From positions 310,001-374,000 of the forward strand of contig NZ_FXWP01000010.1 of assembly GCF_900184035.1 (NCBI RefSeq): a stretch of 64,000 nt of DNA. Direction: 5' to 3'. The notes beneath the pieces were generated by a model. That model did no database searches and was not told the origin of the DNA. It worked only from the letters and a program-made list of their open reading frames with translations. Source of the DNA: Kosakonia pseudosacchari (GTDB taxonomy: Bacteria > Pseudomonadota > Gammaproteobacteria > Enterobacterales > Enterobacteriaceae). Positions 22,110-31,329 of the stretch are shown here, one piece after another. The position numbers and the translations under genes were made by a program. Positions within the stretch are counted from its first letter, which is position 1; each line of letters starts with the position of its first letter.

Positions 22110-23801
22110 TTAATGAGTTAACGCGGCCTGCGAGACTGTCGCGGCTGAAGGGAGATAGTGTTGCTCGGCGCTCTTCGCCCACTGCTGATAGCGGCGATAG
22201 AGGCGCTCAAACTGTTGCGCCTGCGCGGTCGGTTGCAGAGTTTTTTCGATAGCGCTGGCCATTTTCAGCTGCGCCGCCGGGATATCGGCATGCACACGCG
22301 CGGCGACAGCGGCGAAAATCGCCGCACCCAGCGCGCAGCACTGTTCAGATTCAACCACCTGTAATGGGCGGTTCAGCACATCGCAGCAGGCCTGCATTAC
22401 GCCGAGGTTTTTACGTGCGATACCGCCGAGCGCCATTACGTTGTCGACGGCAATACCCTGTTCGGTGAAGCACTCCATAATGGCGCGCGCGCCGAACGCG
22501 GTTGCGGCAATCAACCCGCCAAACAGCGCCGGGGCGTCGGTGGCGAGATTCAAATCGGTGATCACCCCTTTCAAACGCTGGTTGGCGTTTGGCGTACGGC
22601 GGCCGTTAAACCAGTCCAGGATCACCGGCAGATGTTCGAGCGACGGATTTTTTACCCACGCATCGGTCAGTGCAGGTAAGAGTTGTTTCTGGCTGGCTTT
22701 GATCTGCGCTTTCAGCTCCGGGTGCTGCTGCGCCAGCTGTTCCAGCGGCCAGCCAAGCACGCGGCCAAACCAGGCATAGATATCACCAAAAGCGGATTGC
22801 CCGGCTTCAAGGCCGATAAAGTCCGGCACCACGCTGCCATCGACCTGGCCGCAAATGCCTTTCACTGCGCGCTCGCCAACGCTTTGTTTGTCGGCAATCA
22901 GAATGTCGCAGGTAGACGTACCAATGACTTTCACCAGCGTATTCGGCTGTGCGCCCGCGCCGACGGCGCCCATATGGCAGTCGAACGCGCCGCCGGAGAT
23001 GACGACGGATTCAGATAATCCAAGACGCTGCGCCCATTCGGCAGTCAACGTGCCGACGGGTAAATCTGCGGTATAGGTGTCGGTAAACAGTGGCCAGTTC
23101 AGGTGTTTGTTAATGATGGGATCGAGTTCATCAAAGAACGCGGCGGGCGGCAGGCCACCCCAGCTTTCATGCCACAGGGATTTATGCCCGGCGCTGCAAC
23201 GCCCGCGACGAATGGCTTCCGGGCGCGTGGTGCCGGAGAGCAGGGCAGGAACCCAGTCACACAGCTCAATCCATGAAGCGGCCGCCTGCGCGACGGCGCT
23301 ATCCGCGCGGGTGACGTGCAGGATTTTTGCCCAGAACCATTCGCTGGAGTAAATGCCGCCGATGTAGCGCGAGTAGTCAGTTTTGCCGGGGGTGTGGCAC
23401 AGGCGGGTGATGGCTTCTGCCTCTTCGACGGCGGTGTGGTCTTTCCACAATACAAACATCGCGTTCGGGTTGTCGGCGAATTCGGGGCGCAGCGCCAGTA
23501 CGCGGCCTTCGGCATCAATCGGCGCGGGTGTTGAACCGGTGCTGTCGACGCCAATGCCTTTGATCTCAGCGCGTTGCGCGTCGCTCAGTTCTGCCAGCAC
23601 ATTTTTCAGCGCCGCTTCCATCGACTCGATGTAATCGCGCGGGTGGTGGCGAAATTGGTTATGCGGCGCATCGCAATAACGCCCCTCCTGCCAGCGTGGA
23701 TACCACTCGACGCTGGTGGCGATCTCCGCCCCGGATGTGCAGTCTACCGCCAGCGCACGTACTGAATCGCTGCCGAAATCGAGGCCAATTGTGATTGCCA
23801 T
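22110..23801 (-). CDS. araB: L-ribulokinase
   Basis: Phosphorylates L-ribulose with ATP; an FGGY-family sugar kinase. I chose the ATG at 23799-23801 (563 residues), matching the E. coli start [20 protein letters not shown]. An upstream in-frame ATG at 23855 would add 18 residues inside the promoter and is rejected. The phosphate-binding IGLDFGSDS and the late [11 protein letters not shown] segment are visible. First gene of the araBAD operon, under AraC and CRP control from the region upstream. Confidence 0.97.
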   Translation of the reverse strand: MAITIGLDFGSDSVRALAVDCTSGAEIATSVEWYPRWQEGRYCDAPHNQFRHHPRDYIESMEAALKNVLAELSDAQRAEIKGIGVDSTGSTPAPIDAEGRVLALRPEFADNPNAMFVLWKDHTAVEEAEAITRLCHTPGKTDYSRYIGGIYSSEWFWAKILHVTRADSAVAQAAASWIELCDWVPALLSGTTRPEAIRRGRCSAGHKSLWHESWGGLPPAAFFDELDPIINKHLNWPLFTDTYTADLPVGTLTAEWAQRLGLSESVVISGGAFDCHMGAVGAGAQPNTLVKVIGTSTCDILIADKQSVGERAVKGICGQVDGSVVPDFIGLEAGQSAFGDIYAWFGRVLGWPLEQLAQQHPELKAQIKASQKQLLPALTDAWVKNPSLEHLPVILDWFNGRRTPNANQRLKGVITDLNLATDAPALFGGLIAATAFGARAIMECFTEQGIAVDNVMALGGIARKNLGVMQACCDVLNRPLQVVESEQCCALGAAIFAAVAARVHADIPAAQLKMASAIEKTLQPTAQAQQFERLYRRYQQWAKSAEQHYLPSAATVSQAALTH

Positions 23802-23835
23802 GTATCTTGCTCCATGAAGAATAACCGTTAGAAAA

Positions 23836-23865
23836 ACGATAGTGAGCGGCGGCAAAAACCGTCAG
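23836..23865 (-). promoter_or_regulatory. araBAD promoter
   Basis: By alignment with the E. coli pBAD sequence I recall, the -35 is CTGACG (23865-23860), overlapping araI2, and the -10 is TATCGT (23841-23836), with an 18-bp spacer. The weak -35 fits an activator-dependent promoter. Confidence 0.65.
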
Positions 23866-23899
23866 GCAGGATCCGCTAATCTTATGGATTAAAATGCTA
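23862..23899 (-). promoter_or_regulatory. AraC activator sites araI1 and araI2
   Basis: On the minus strand, I1 is TAGCATTTTAATCCATA (23899-23883) and I2 is TAGCGGATCCTGCCTGA (23878-23862), two 17-bp direct half-sites separated by 4 bp. Each differs by one base from the E. coli sites as I remember them. The layout, with I2 covering the -35 box, is the classic one for arabinose-induced activation. Confidence 0.88.
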
Positions 23900-23909
23900 T
23901 GGGATCGTA

Positions 23910-23931
23910 AAGTGTGACGCTGTGCAAAAAT
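23910..23931. promoter_or_regulatory. CRP-cAMP site in the ara control region
   Basis: A TGTGA half (23913-23917), 6 bases, then a degenerate GCAAA half. It lies between araI1 and araO1 as in E. coli, where CRP helps break the repression loop. Position and partial match support it. Confidence 0.65.
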
Positions 23932-23937
23932 TCGATG

Positions 23938-23975
23938 TGGACATTTCTGCCGCCTTTATAGACACTTCCGTTATC
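23938..23975 (+). promoter_or_regulatory. AraC operator araO1 (araC autoregulation)
   Basis: Two half-sites, TGGACATTTCTGCCGCC (23938-23954) and TAGACACTTCCGTTATC (23959-23975), correspond to E. coli O1L and O1R. In E. coli, AraC bound here represses its own promoter. Confidence 0.7.
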
Positions 23976-24094
23976 CCTTTTTGCCCTGTTCAACGGCGTT
24001 AAAAAGGCGTAATCGCTTTTATCTGGCGGGATTGGACAATTGGCATGTTTACGCCCTTCGCCTGCGGGCGGCTGAGGAAAGACGGGATTCTCAA

Positions 24095-24111
24095 TATGGA
24101 CAATTGGTTTC
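24095..24111 (-). promoter_or_regulatory. AraC distal operator araO2
   Basis: GAAACCAATTGTCCATA on the minus strand is the O2 half-site, kept almost unchanged within the araC leader. Centre-to-centre distance to araI1 is 212 bp, close to the spacing known for the E. coli repression loop, so DNA looping is expected in the absence of arabinose. Confidence 0.8.
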
Positions 24112-24138
24112 TTTACCAGGCACGGGAGTATTGCGTTT

Positions 24139-24984
24139 ATGGCTGAATCACAGAACGATCCACTGCTGCCAGGGTACTCGTTTAATGCGCACCTGGTGGC
24201 GGGGCTAACCCCCATTGAAGCTGACGGTTATCTCGATTTTTTTATCGACAGGCCGCTAGGCATGAAGGGCTATATCCTGAATCTCACCGTGCGCGGCGAG
24301 GGTGTGGTGATGAACCACGGCAAGCAGTTTGTTTGCCGGCCTGGCGATATCCTGCTTTTCCCGCCGGGAGAAATTCACCATTATGGCCGCCACCCTGACG
24401 CTAGCGAGTGGTATCACCAGTGGGTTTACTTCCGTCCGCGCGCTTACTGGCACGAGTGGTTGAACTGGCCGACACTGTTCGCGCAAACCGGTTTTTACCG
24501 CCCGGATGACGCGCATATGGAGCGTTTTCGTGAGCTTTTCGCGCAAATTATCGATGCCGGGCAAAGCGTTGGGCGCTATGCGGAGCATCTGGCGATAAAT
24601 CTGCTGGAACAGCTGCTCCTGCGGCGTATGGAAGCGATTAACGAATCGCTGCACCCGCCGCTGGATAACCGCGTACGCGACGCCTGCCAGTACATTAGCG
24701 ATCACCTGGCGGATAACCATTTTGATATCGCAAGCGTTGCTCAGCACGTCTGCTTATCGCCTTCGCGTTTATCCCACCTGTTTCGTCAGCAACTGGGCGT
24801 GAGTGTGTTGAGCTGGCGCGAGGATCAGCGGATCAGCCAGGCAAAATTACTGCTTAGCACCACGCGGATGCCGATTGCCAGCGTTGGGCGCAATGTTGGC
24901 TTTGACGATCAGCTCTATTTCTCGCGGGTTTTTAAAAAATGCACCGGTGCCAGCCCCAGTGAATTCCGCGCGGGATGTGAATAA
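24139..24984 (+). CDS. araC: Arabinose operon regulator AraC
   Basis: Senses L-arabinose and switches between repressing by looping (O2-I1) and activating at I1-I2. The 281 residues show the N-terminal arm (about 1-18) and cupin sugar-binding/dimerisation domain with [20 protein letters not shown], a linker near 170, and a C-terminal domain with two helix-turn-helix units ([20 protein letters not shown] and [18 protein letters not shown]). It is 11 residues shorter than E. coli AraC. The frame stops right after GCE, and the codons beyond still read KVKNG, so a GAA to TAA change probably removed the dispensable tail. Very sure of identity. Confidence 0.97.
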   Translation: MAESQNDPLLPGYSFNAHLVAGLTPIEADGYLDFFIDRPLGMKGYILNLTVRGEGVVMNHGKQFVCRPGDILLFPPGEIHHYGRHPDASEWYHQWVYFRPRAYWHEWLNWPTLFAQTGFYRPDDAHMERFRELFAQIIDAGQSVGRYAEHLAINLLEQLLLRRMEAINESLHPPLDNRVRDACQYISDHLADNHFDIASVAQHVCLSPSRLSHLFRQQLGVSVLSWREDQRISQAKLLLSTTRMPIASVGRNVGFDDQLYFSRVFKKCTGASPSEFRAGCE

Positions 24985-25111
24985 AAAGTAAAGAATGGCA
25001 ATGAAAGGTTCTGCAATGTGACATAACCGGTAAAATTTTCAGATAATTGAAAGCTTGACGCTTACGGATGACCTCCGGAGAATCCAGCGTTCATTCTGAA
25101 CAGGACACCTT

Positions 25112-25882
25112 ATGGAAGCGTTGCTGGAACACTTTATTACCCAATCTGCCATCTATTCGCTGGTGGCGATTATGCTGGTGGCGTTTTTTGAGTCGCTGGC
25201 GTTAGTCGGGTTGATTTTACCCGGCACGGTAATGATGGCGGCACTCGGGGCGCTTATCGGCAGCGGTGAGGTGAACTTCTGGCATGCGTGGCTGGCGGGG
25301 ATTGTTGGCTGCCTGCTCGGCGACTGGATCTCCTTCTGGCTGGGCTGGCGCTTTAAAGGGCCGCTGCACCGCTGGTCGTTTATGAAAAAGAACAAAGCGC
25401 TGCTCGATAAAACCGAACACGCATTGCATCAGCACAGCGTATTTACCATTCTGGTTGGGCGTTTTGTCGGGCCAACGCGCCCGCTGATCCCAATGGTTGC
25501 CGGCATGTTGGATCTGCCCATTCGCAAGTTTTTGCCGCCGAATATTGTTGGCTGCCTGCTGTGGCCGCCGTTCTACTTCCTGCCCGGTATTCTGGCCGGT
25601 GCGGCAATTGATATCCCCGCCGATATGCAAAGCGGCAACTTCAAATGGCTGTTATTGCTGACTGCGCTGCTGCTATGGCTGGCTTGCTGGTTGTGCTGGC
25701 GGTTATGGCGTGCGGGGAAATCCGGCGTTGACCGTTTGACAAACTACCTGCCACGCCGCCGCCTGTTGTGGCTGGCACCGGGCATGCTGGTCGTTGCTGT
25801 TGCGGCGGCGATCGCGCTGGCACAGCACCCGCTGATGCCGATTTATCTCAACATTTTAGGCGACGTTATCCGCGGTCACTGA
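25112..25882 (+). CDS. yabI: DedA-family inner-membrane protein YabI
   Basis: A polytopic membrane protein of the DedA superfamily, whose members support envelope integrity and proton motive force; some move undecaprenyl phosphate or other lipids across the membrane. The 256 residues carry the family signature [16 protein letters not shown] and the upstream segment [18 protein letters not shown], with several hydrophobic helices. The exact substrate is not known. It converges on thiQ, and the two reading frames overlap by 7 bases at their stops. Confidence 0.94.
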   Translation: MEALLEHFITQSAIYSLVAIMLVAFFESLALVGLILPGTVMMAALGALIGSGEVNFWHAWLAGIVGCLLGDWISFWLGWRFKGPLHRWSFMKKNKALLDKTEHALHQHSVFTILVGRFVGPTRPLIPMVAGMLDLPIRKFLPPNIVGCLLWPPFYFLPGILAGAAIDIPADMQSGNFKWLLLLTALLLWLACWLCWRLWRAGKSGVDRLTNYLPRRRLLWLAPGMLVVAVAAAIALAQHPLMPIYLNILGDVIRGH

Positions 25883-26577
25883 CCGCGAATACCCAGCAAG
25901 CCCGATGCGGACGATTTGCCGCTGAGCAACGCGTCCGTGTTGCCATCCCATGCAATGCGCCCGTCGGCAATAACCAACGAACGTGCGGCAATCCGCGCCG
26001 CATCCTCCACGCTGTGCGACACCATCAGCAGTGTTAACTGCTGGCGACGGCATACCGTCTGCACCAGCGCGAGCATCTCCTGGCGCAGCGCCGGGTCGAG
26101 CGCGGAAAACGGTTCATCAAGCAATAACACAGGTTGTTCGCGCACCAGGCAGCGCGCCAGCGCCACACGCTGACGCTGACCACCGGAAAGCTGCTCCGGC
26201 AGACGCGCCAGCAGTGATTCCAGCCCCATGGTTTCGGCGATCTGCTCAAGTTTATGCTGCTGGTCGCTATTCAGCTTCAGGCCTGGGTGTAACCCCAGCC
26301 CGATGTTTTGCCGCACAGTCAGGTGGGTAAAGAGGTTATTTTCCTGAAACAGCATCGATACCGGTCGCTGCGAGGGCGTGGTATGCGTGTGATCCTCGCC
26401 CGCGATGGTTATTGTGCCGCTGGCGGGACTAAGAAACCCGGCGACCAGGTTAAGCAGCGTGCTTTTTCCCGCGCCACTTGGTCCTAGAACGGCAATCTGC
26501 TCGCCCCGGGTAACAGAGAGGGAAAAGCGCATTGGCAGATGGTGATAAAGCCAGGTGACATCAGTCAGTCTTAACAT
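25876..26577 (-). CDS. thiQ: Thiamine ABC transporter ATPase ThiQ
   Basis: ATPase of the ThiBPQ importer for thiamine, TMP and TPP. I chose the ATG at 26575-26577 (233 residues, [13 protein letters not shown]). Seven more in-frame codons upstream (from 26598) lie inside thiP and lack family resemblance. Walker [10 protein letters not shown], signature LSGGQRQR, Walker [12 protein letters not shown] and the H-loop MVSHSVEDA are all present. The start overlaps thiP by 17 bases. Very sure. Confidence 0.97.
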   Translation of the reverse strand: MLRLTDVTWLYHHLPMRFSLSVTRGEQIAVLGPSGAGKSTLLNLVAGFLSPASGTITIAGEDHTHTTPSQRPVSMLFQENNLFTHLTVRQNIGLGLHPGLKLNSDQQHKLEQIAETMGLESLLARLPEQLSGGQRQRVALARCLVREQPVLLLDEPFSALDPALRQEMLALVQTVCRRQQLTLLMVSHSVEDAARIAARSLVIADGRIAWDGNTDALLSGKSSASGLLGIRGQ

Positions 26578-28171
26578 GGCGGCCCGGAAGTTTTTCAATC
26601 ACGGTGAATAAGAAAAAGCACAGCAGCAGCAAGATGAGCGCGGTTACCGCGCCGTCCTGGCTGCGGTACGACCCAATCTGCTGATAGAGATAAAACGGCA
26701 GCGTGCGAAAGTCGTCATTACCAAACAGCGCCACCACGCCAAAATCGCCAATCGACAGTACGCAGGCAAACGCCAGCGCCTGGGCCAGCGGGCGCTTCAG
26801 CGCGCGTAGTTCGACCACGCGCAGGCGCTGAAATCCCTGCATTCCCAGCGACTGGCACAACATGCTGTAGCGGGATGTCAGATCGCGCATCGGGTTTTCC
26901 AGTACTTTCAGCGCATAAGGAATGGCCATCAGCGCGTTAGTAAAAATGACGATGCCATCGGCGGAAGCGGGCAGGCCAACGCTGTTATTGAGCAGCAGAA
27001 AGAAGCCCGTCGCCAGCACGATCCCTGGCATCGCGAGGATCAGCATGCCGCTGATTTCCAGCGCTTGCCCGGCCATGGTTTGCTGGCGCGCGCGTAACTC
27101 CCGGCTGCTCCACAACAGCATCATGGTCAGCACGACGCACAATAGCCCTGCGCCCAGAGCGATGCGCAGCGATGTCCATACCGCTTGCCACAACACAGGC
27201 TCGGCCAGCACTTTCACCAGGCTCAGATTGAGGCCATCGACAATCACAGCCAGCAGCGGTGGCAGCAGTAATAACAGAGCCAGCACAATCAGCGTGCTAT
27301 CCGCGACCTTGCTGAACAGCCGATCCTCCGGGTTGCGCCAGCCAGTAATCTGGTGGCTACCGACGGCGATCGCTTTGCTCATGCGCTGGCTCAGCAGCAC
27401 CAGCCCGAGGCAGCAGATCATCTGGATCAGCGCCAGCATCGCCGCACGGGCGGGATCAAAATCGAAGCTCAGCGCCTGGTAAATTGCCAGTTCAATGGTG
27501 GTGGCCTGCGGCCCGCCGCCCAACGACAGCACGGTGGCGAAACTGGCGAAGCAGAGCATAAAAATCAGCGCGGCGACCGGCGGGATCTGGCGACGTAACC
27601 ACGGCCATTCGACAAAACGGAAGAATGCCCAGCCGCGCATACCAAGCTGTGCGGCCAGTTGCCGTTGCTCGCCGGGGATCTGCTCCAGCGTTTGTAGCAG
27701 CAGGCGCGAGGCCATCGGCAAATTAAAAAAGACGTGCGCCAGCAAAATGCCCTGCAAACCATAGGGCGAGAACGTCCACTCCACGCCAAGCTTGTGCCAG
27801 AGCGTTGCCAGCCAGCCCTGACGGCCATACACACTAAGAATGCCGAACACGGCGACCAGCACCGGCAGGATCAGGGTCATGGCGCACAGGCGCAGCAAGG
27901 CGAGACGACCAGGGAAACGCCGCCGGTAGAGCGCGCGGGCAAGAAATATCGCCGGTACGACAGAGAGCAGCGCGGAGAGAAACGCCTGCCAGAAGGAGAA
28001 ACGCACCACATGCCACAGGTAGCTGTCTTGTAAAAAATCAGCCAGCCCGCTAAACGGGGCGTTTTGCCACAGCGCAAGAAACGCGGCCAGCGCCACCGCC
28101 ACCATCAACGTGGCGGCGGTGAGGCCGGGTAGCAGCCAGCCCGCAATCAGCGGCTGACGGCGCGTTGCCAT
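26561..28171 (-). CDS. thiP: Thiamine ABC transporter permease ThiP
   Basis: Inner-membrane permease of ThiBPQ. The 536 residues equal E. coli. A fused, two-half permease with about 12 hydrophobic segments; each half carries an EAA-type coupling loop ([14 protein letters not shown] in the first, [13 protein letters not shown] in the second). It overlaps thiB by 25 bases and thiQ by 17, so the three are translated as a unit. Very sure. Confidence 0.97.
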   Translation of the reverse strand: MATRRQPLIAGWLLPGLTAATLMVAVALAAFLALWQNAPFSGLADFLQDSYLWHVVRFSFWQAFLSALLSVVPAIFLARALYRRRFPGRLALLRLCAMTLILPVLVAVFGILSVYGRQGWLATLWHKLGVEWTFSPYGLQGILLAHVFFNLPMASRLLLQTLEQIPGEQRQLAAQLGMRGWAFFRFVEWPWLRRQIPPVAALIFMLCFASFATVLSLGGGPQATTIELAIYQALSFDFDPARAAMLALIQMICCLGLVLLSQRMSKAIAVGSHQITGWRNPEDRLFSKVADSTLIVLALLLLLPPLLAVIVDGLNLSLVKVLAEPVLWQAVWTSLRIALGAGLLCVVLTMMLLWSSRELRARQQTMAGQALEISGMLILAMPGIVLATGFFLLLNNSVGLPASADGIVIFTNALMAIPYALKVLENPMRDLTSRYSMLCQSLGMQGFQRLRVVELRALKRPLAQALAFACVLSIGDFGVVALFGNDDFRTLPFYLYQQIGSYRSQDGAVTALILLLLCFFLFTVIEKLPGRHVKTD

Positions 28172-29130
28172 GCATTAATCCATGTTGCGCGCTGAGTCGC
28201 GACCTCCTGCGAAGAGTATTCCAGCGAGGTTTGCGGTTTCACCAGTTGGTCGAAGCCCGCAGGCAGCGTCACATTGGTGACCGGGTACATCCAGTTACCG
28301 CTCGGGATAGTGTTCTGGAACGCGGGAGAGACCATAAATTTCAGGAATTTTTCCGCCAGTTCCGGCTGTTTACTGGCAGCGGTACGTGCCGCGACTTCGA
28401 CCTGCAAATAGTGGCCTTCGCTGAAATTCGCCGCCGCGTAGTTGTCTTTCTTCTCTTCAATAATGTGGTAAGCCGGAGAGGTGGTGTAACTCAGCACCAG
28501 GTCGCTTTCCCCTTTCAGGAACAGACCATAGGCTTCGCTCCAGCCTTTGGTGACGGTGACCGTTTTGGCCGCCAGTTTCTGCCACGCTTGCGGGGCTTTG
28601 TCGCCATAGACTTTCTGCATCCACAGCAGCAGGCCGAGACCCGGCGTGCTGGTTCGCGGATCTTCGTAGATAACGCGCCATTTCTGATCGCTTTCGACCA
28701 GCTCTTTCAGGCTTTTCGGCGGGTTTTTCAGTTTGTTTTTATCGTAGACAAAGGCGAACCAGCCGTAATCGAACGGTACAAACGTGTCGTTCTTCCAGCC
28801 GCCCGGCACGTTAACCGCATCGGTGGCGACGCCACTTTTGGCGAACAGTTTGGTTTGTGTCGCGGCTTCCAGCAGGTTGTTATCCAGTCCAAGCACCACG
28901 TCGGCTTTGCTGTTTTTACCTTCCATGCGCAGGCGGTTAAGCAGCGAAACACCATCTTCCAGCGCCACAAATTTCAGCTCGCAGTTGCAGTCGCTTTCAA
29001 AGGCTTTTTTTACCGCAGGCCCTGGGCCCCAGTCGGCAGAGAAGGAGTCGTAGGTGTAAACAGTCAGTACGGGTTTAGCAAAAACAGGCGCTGCGATCAG
29101 CAGCAGAAACGGCAGTGATTTTTTTAACAC
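28147..29130 (-). CDS. thiB: Thiamine-binding periplasmic protein ThiB (TbpA), GTG start
   Basis: Captures thiamine, TMP or TPP in the periplasm for ThiPQ. The start chosen is GTG at 29128-29130, with GAGG at 29140-29137 upstream. This gives 327 residues as in E. coli and puts the signal peptide (VLKKSLPFLLLIAAPVFA) at the N-terminus. A longer open frame to 29247 would run through the riboswitch and is rejected. The mature protein begins KPVLTVYTYDSF. First gene of thiBPQ; the ribosome site is probably masked by the upstream riboswitch when TPP is high. Confidence 0.96.
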   Translation of the reverse strand: MLKKSLPFLLLIAAPVFAKPVLTVYTYDSFSADWGPGPAVKKAFESDCNCELKFVALEDGVSLLNRLRMEGKNSKADVVLGLDNNLLEAATQTKLFAKSGVATDAVNVPGGWKNDTFVPFDYGWFAFVYDKNKLKNPPKSLKELVESDQKWRVIYEDPRTSTPGLGLLLWMQKVYGDKAPQAWQKLAAKTVTVTKGWSEAYGLFLKGESDLVLSYTTSPAYHIIEEKKDNYAAANFSEGHYLQVEVAARTAASKQPELAEKFLKFMVSPAFQNTIPSGNWMYPVTNVTLPAGFDQLVKPQTSLEYSSQEVATQRATWINAWQRAVSR

Positions 29131-29172
29131 TTTGCACCTCAAAATGGGTGGCAAAGGATTTTGAGAGGTAGC

Positions 29173-29256
29173 CTCAAATCCCTTCGCCGGCGTTATCCGG
29201 ATCAGGTTCGACGGGTATTTTCTCAGCACACGCGCATGGCGCAGCACCCCGTTGAG
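29173..29256 (-). ncRNA. TPP riboswitch (THI element) of thiBPQ
   Basis: On the minus strand the aptamer reads from P1 strand CUCAA (29256-29252) through GGGGUGC, GCUGAGA, ACCCGUCGAACCUGAUC, CGGAUAACGCCGGCG and GAAGGGA to the closing P1 strand UUGAG (29177-29173). CUGAGA and CCUGAUC-x-GGAUAA are the hallmark conserved cores that bind the pyrimidine and pyrophosphate ends of TPP. It sits directly upstream of thiB, so the importer should be shut down when TPP is plentiful. Very sure. Confidence 0.95.
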
Positions 29257-29265
29257 AACGCCGCT

Positions 29266-29293
29266 ATTGTAATGATTTGGTAAAAAATGGGAA
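29266..29293 (-). promoter_or_regulatory. Probable thiBPQ promoter
   Basis: TACAAT (29271-29266) matches the -10 consensus at 5 of 6 positions and lies about 9 bases before the riboswitch P1. A weak -35 TTCCCA (29293-29288) is 16 bp upstream. It is squeezed between the riboswitch and the sgrR stop at 29298. Confidence 0.5.
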
Positions 29294-29297
29294 AGCC

Positions 29298-30953
29298 TTA
29301 TGGATCCGGTGGCGCAAACCAGGCGGATTTAAAGTCGAACCAGCCCAGCGTGTTCATGCGCAGCCCGCGCATGGTGCGCTGTCCCTGGAGCCTCAGCCAG
29401 TGGTGGATCAACGGTACGATGGCTTTACTGGCGAGCAACTGTTGCGACCAGACGGCAAGATTCATCTCCCCGTTGCGCCATTTTGCCGCATCCGCCTGCC
29501 AGTCGAGCGGAATACAGTGCTGTAGCAGCGGTACTTCGTAGAGGTTGGCGAACACTGAGAAATCCAGCGGCAGCGTGAAATTGGCGCTGTTAAGCCAGAT
29601 ATCGCTCCCGGCTTCGCCCCGATGCCACTCCTCGTAATCCACTTCCTGCACAATCAGCTTCACGCCGTGTTCGGCCAGCAGTGTGCTCATGGTGCGGGAA
29701 AGCGCTTCGTGCTCGTTATGTTCGCGATAGAACGTGAGGGTGAGCGTTTCCAGACCGGCCGGTTTTTCACCACTACCGGGGCGGGCATGGTGCCAGCGCG
29801 GCAGCAGGCCGTAAGCCGGGAACCAGTAGCGTTGGTACTGCTCATTGGCGTGCCACAACAAATTGGTGGGGGAGAGCACGTGGCTGACCCACTCCCTGAT
29901 CGCCGGGTTCGCGCCACGGCTGGAACGCGCATCAAACAGCAGGTAATAACAGCCCTCTTCGAGGCGGCTTTCCACCGCTTTTTCGCCGTCGGTTGGCCCT
30001 TCAAGCGTCAGGCCGCTGGTCGGTTCGTCGCTGAGATCCGGCAACACCCAGACGTTGACTTCATCGATCAGGGCGCGAAAGCCGAAGTAGTCATCAAAAG
30101 CATGGATTTTTAGCTGGTTATTGGTATTGCGCGTCACCGCGTAAGGGCCGGTGCCAATCGGCTGGCTGGCAAAGTTGCTCATCGTGTTCCACTCGCGCGG
30201 CAAAATCATGGCGGGCACATGTCCCAGCAACCACGGTAGCCAGTTATCCGGCTGGCTGAGATGAATATCCAGCGTCCAGGGCGTTGGTGAGAGCACTTCG
30301 CGGATGTGCGAATAGAGCGGCAGGGCGGTGGCGCGCTCCAGAGAAGCAATCACATCGCTCATTTCCAGCTCACGGCCATGGTGAAAATGAATGCCGGGGC
30401 GCAAATAAAACCGCCAGTGCAAAGGGGAAATCAACTTCCAGTGGTGGGCGATATCCGCTTCCAGTTCCCCGTTTTCCTCATTTATTCGCGTCAGCGCGCT
30501 GAAAATTTGCCGTGCTATATGGGTTTCGGAACGGCGCAATGCACTACCTGGCAGTAGGTTGCGCAGCGGCCGGTAGTAAAGCACCCGCAGGATATGTCGC
30601 CCCTGGCGAAAGCTGCGGCCGAGATGCGAAACCAGCATCTGGCGCACGGCCTTTTTATCGCCGACCAGTTGCACCAGTTGATCGATACGATCCTGCTCCA
30701 GCAGGTCTTCAGCGCGCTGTTGCTGGAGCGCAAGGCCGGTATACAGGAAGGTGAGCCGCGAACGTTTGCCGCGGCCCGCTTCCGCATCCCATGTCAGCCA
30801 GCCGCGTTCTTGCATGGTGTTAAGCAAGGTACGCATGTGGCGGCGCGAACAGCTAAGCAGCTCCGCCAGCTCGTTGAGCGTGGTCTCTTGTGACTTCCCA
30901 TCGCAGCATTGCCACAGACGGATGAACTGTTGTTGCAGGCGGCCGGACGACAT
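29298..30953 (-). CDS. sgrR: Transcriptional activator SgrR of the sugar-phosphate stress response
   Basis: Activates the SgrS small RNA when glucose-6-phosphate or its analogues pile up. The 551 residues equal E. coli. An N-terminal winged helix (about 1-110, with [21 protein letters not shown]) is joined to a C-terminal domain like periplasmic solute-binding proteins (SBP_bac_5 type), thought to sense a small molecule in the cytoplasm. Transcribed divergently from sgrS, whose promoter region it shares and, in E. coli, also autoregulates. Very sure. Confidence 0.96.
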   Translation of the reverse strand: MSSGRLQQQFIRLWQCCDGKSQETTLNELAELLSCSRRHMRTLLNTMQERGWLTWDAEAGRGKRSRLTFLYTGLALQQQRAEDLLEQDRIDQLVQLVGDKKAVRQMLVSHLGRSFRQGRHILRVLYYRPLRNLLPGSALRRSETHIARQIFSALTRINEENGELEADIAHHWKLISPLHWRFYLRPGIHFHHGRELEMSDVIASLERATALPLYSHIREVLSPTPWTLDIHLSQPDNWLPWLLGHVPAMILPREWNTMSNFASQPIGTGPYAVTRNTNNQLKIHAFDDYFGFRALIDEVNVWVLPDLSDEPTSGLTLEGPTDGEKAVESRLEEGCYYLLFDARSSRGANPAIREWVSHVLSPTNLLWHANEQYQRYWFPAYGLLPRWHHARPGSGEKPAGLETLTLTFYREHNEHEALSRTMSTLLAEHGVKLIVQEVDYEEWHRGEAGSDIWLNSANFTLPLDFSVFANLYEVPLLQHCIPLDWQADAAKWRNGEMNLAVWSQQLLASKAIVPLIHHWLRLQGQRTMRGLRMNTLGWFDFKSAWFAPPDP

Positions 30954-31020
30954 AAAAGGGGAACTCCTGATAAAAACTCAGCAATTTATTAATCCCTATA
31001 TTAAGCCAATACTTCTCTGC

Positions 31021-31267
31021 GATGAAAGCGAGGAGGTCATATGCAGAGATCATCCCTACGACGGTTTTATCTGGACTATTTTCGCGCCACGCAGGATGCG
31101 GGCTGGCTCGCCCGCCTGAGCGCACGGCAGCGCCTGAAAATGCTGGAAGAACTGATGCAGTGGGAAGTGACAACGCCGATCTCGAAAGACTGAACCGCCG
31201 AAATCATGTGTGACTGAGTATTAAGTGCGAATGCACCCGCCAGCAAAACGTTTTTTGCTGGCTTTTT
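31021..31267 (+). ncRNA. sgrS: SgrS small RNA
   Basis: An Hfq-dependent RNA of about 247 nt (227 in E. coli). The 5' end is placed by similarity to the E. coli start GATGAAGC and the 3' end at the terminator. The ptsG-pairing stretch GTGTGACTGAGTATT (31208-31222) is unchanged from the E. coli sequence as I recall it; it blocks ptsG translation and triggers its decay. The 5' part encodes SgrT. The terminator is a 10-bp stem (31239-31248 with 31253-31262) followed by TTTTT. Divergent from its activator gene sgrR. Confidence 0.92.
31041..31193 (+). CDS. sgrT: SgrT peptide, inhibitor of glucose PTS (encoded in SgrS)
   Basis: A 50-codon ORF inside SgrS with AGGAGG at 31031-31036 and ATG at 31041. 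In E. coli the 43-residue SgrT binds the glucose transporter PtsG and stops uptake. The shared core is recognisable: FYxDYFRAT near the start, then WLxRLS, QRLxMLE and LMQW. This version has a 5-residue longer N-terminus (MQRSSLR) and a longer tail (TTPISKD). The frame ends 14 bases before the ptsG-pairing region, keeping the two functions separate. Confidence 0.88.
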   Translation: MQRSSLRRFYLDYFRATQDAGWLARLSARQRLKMLEELMQWEVTTPISKD

Positions 31268-31329
31268 CGTTTATGCTGGCAGCCGCCTTTTGGGCTTTCA
31301 CTTTTTCCCGTTTTAACAAGGAAATCTTC

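Noticed and set aside
21050-22252. 400-codon open frame on the plus strand across araA
   Set aside because: It lies antisense to araA, which is a near-perfect match to a known enzyme. Long antisense frames are common in GC-rich genes; its translation is His/Arg/Val-rich and resembles nothing I know.
28165-29118. 317-codon open frame antisense to thiB
   Set aside because: Mirrors thiB in the complementary frame; Phe/Arg/Val-rich composition is typical of a shadow.
29131-29247. N-terminal extension of ThiB to an upstream start
   Set aside because: The extension is the TPP riboswitch read as protein; a signal peptide and SD fit the GTG start at 29130.
31225-31329. 35-residue N-terminal extension of SetA
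   Set aside because: It spans the SgrS terminator, and the ATG at 31330 fits the E. coli protein.
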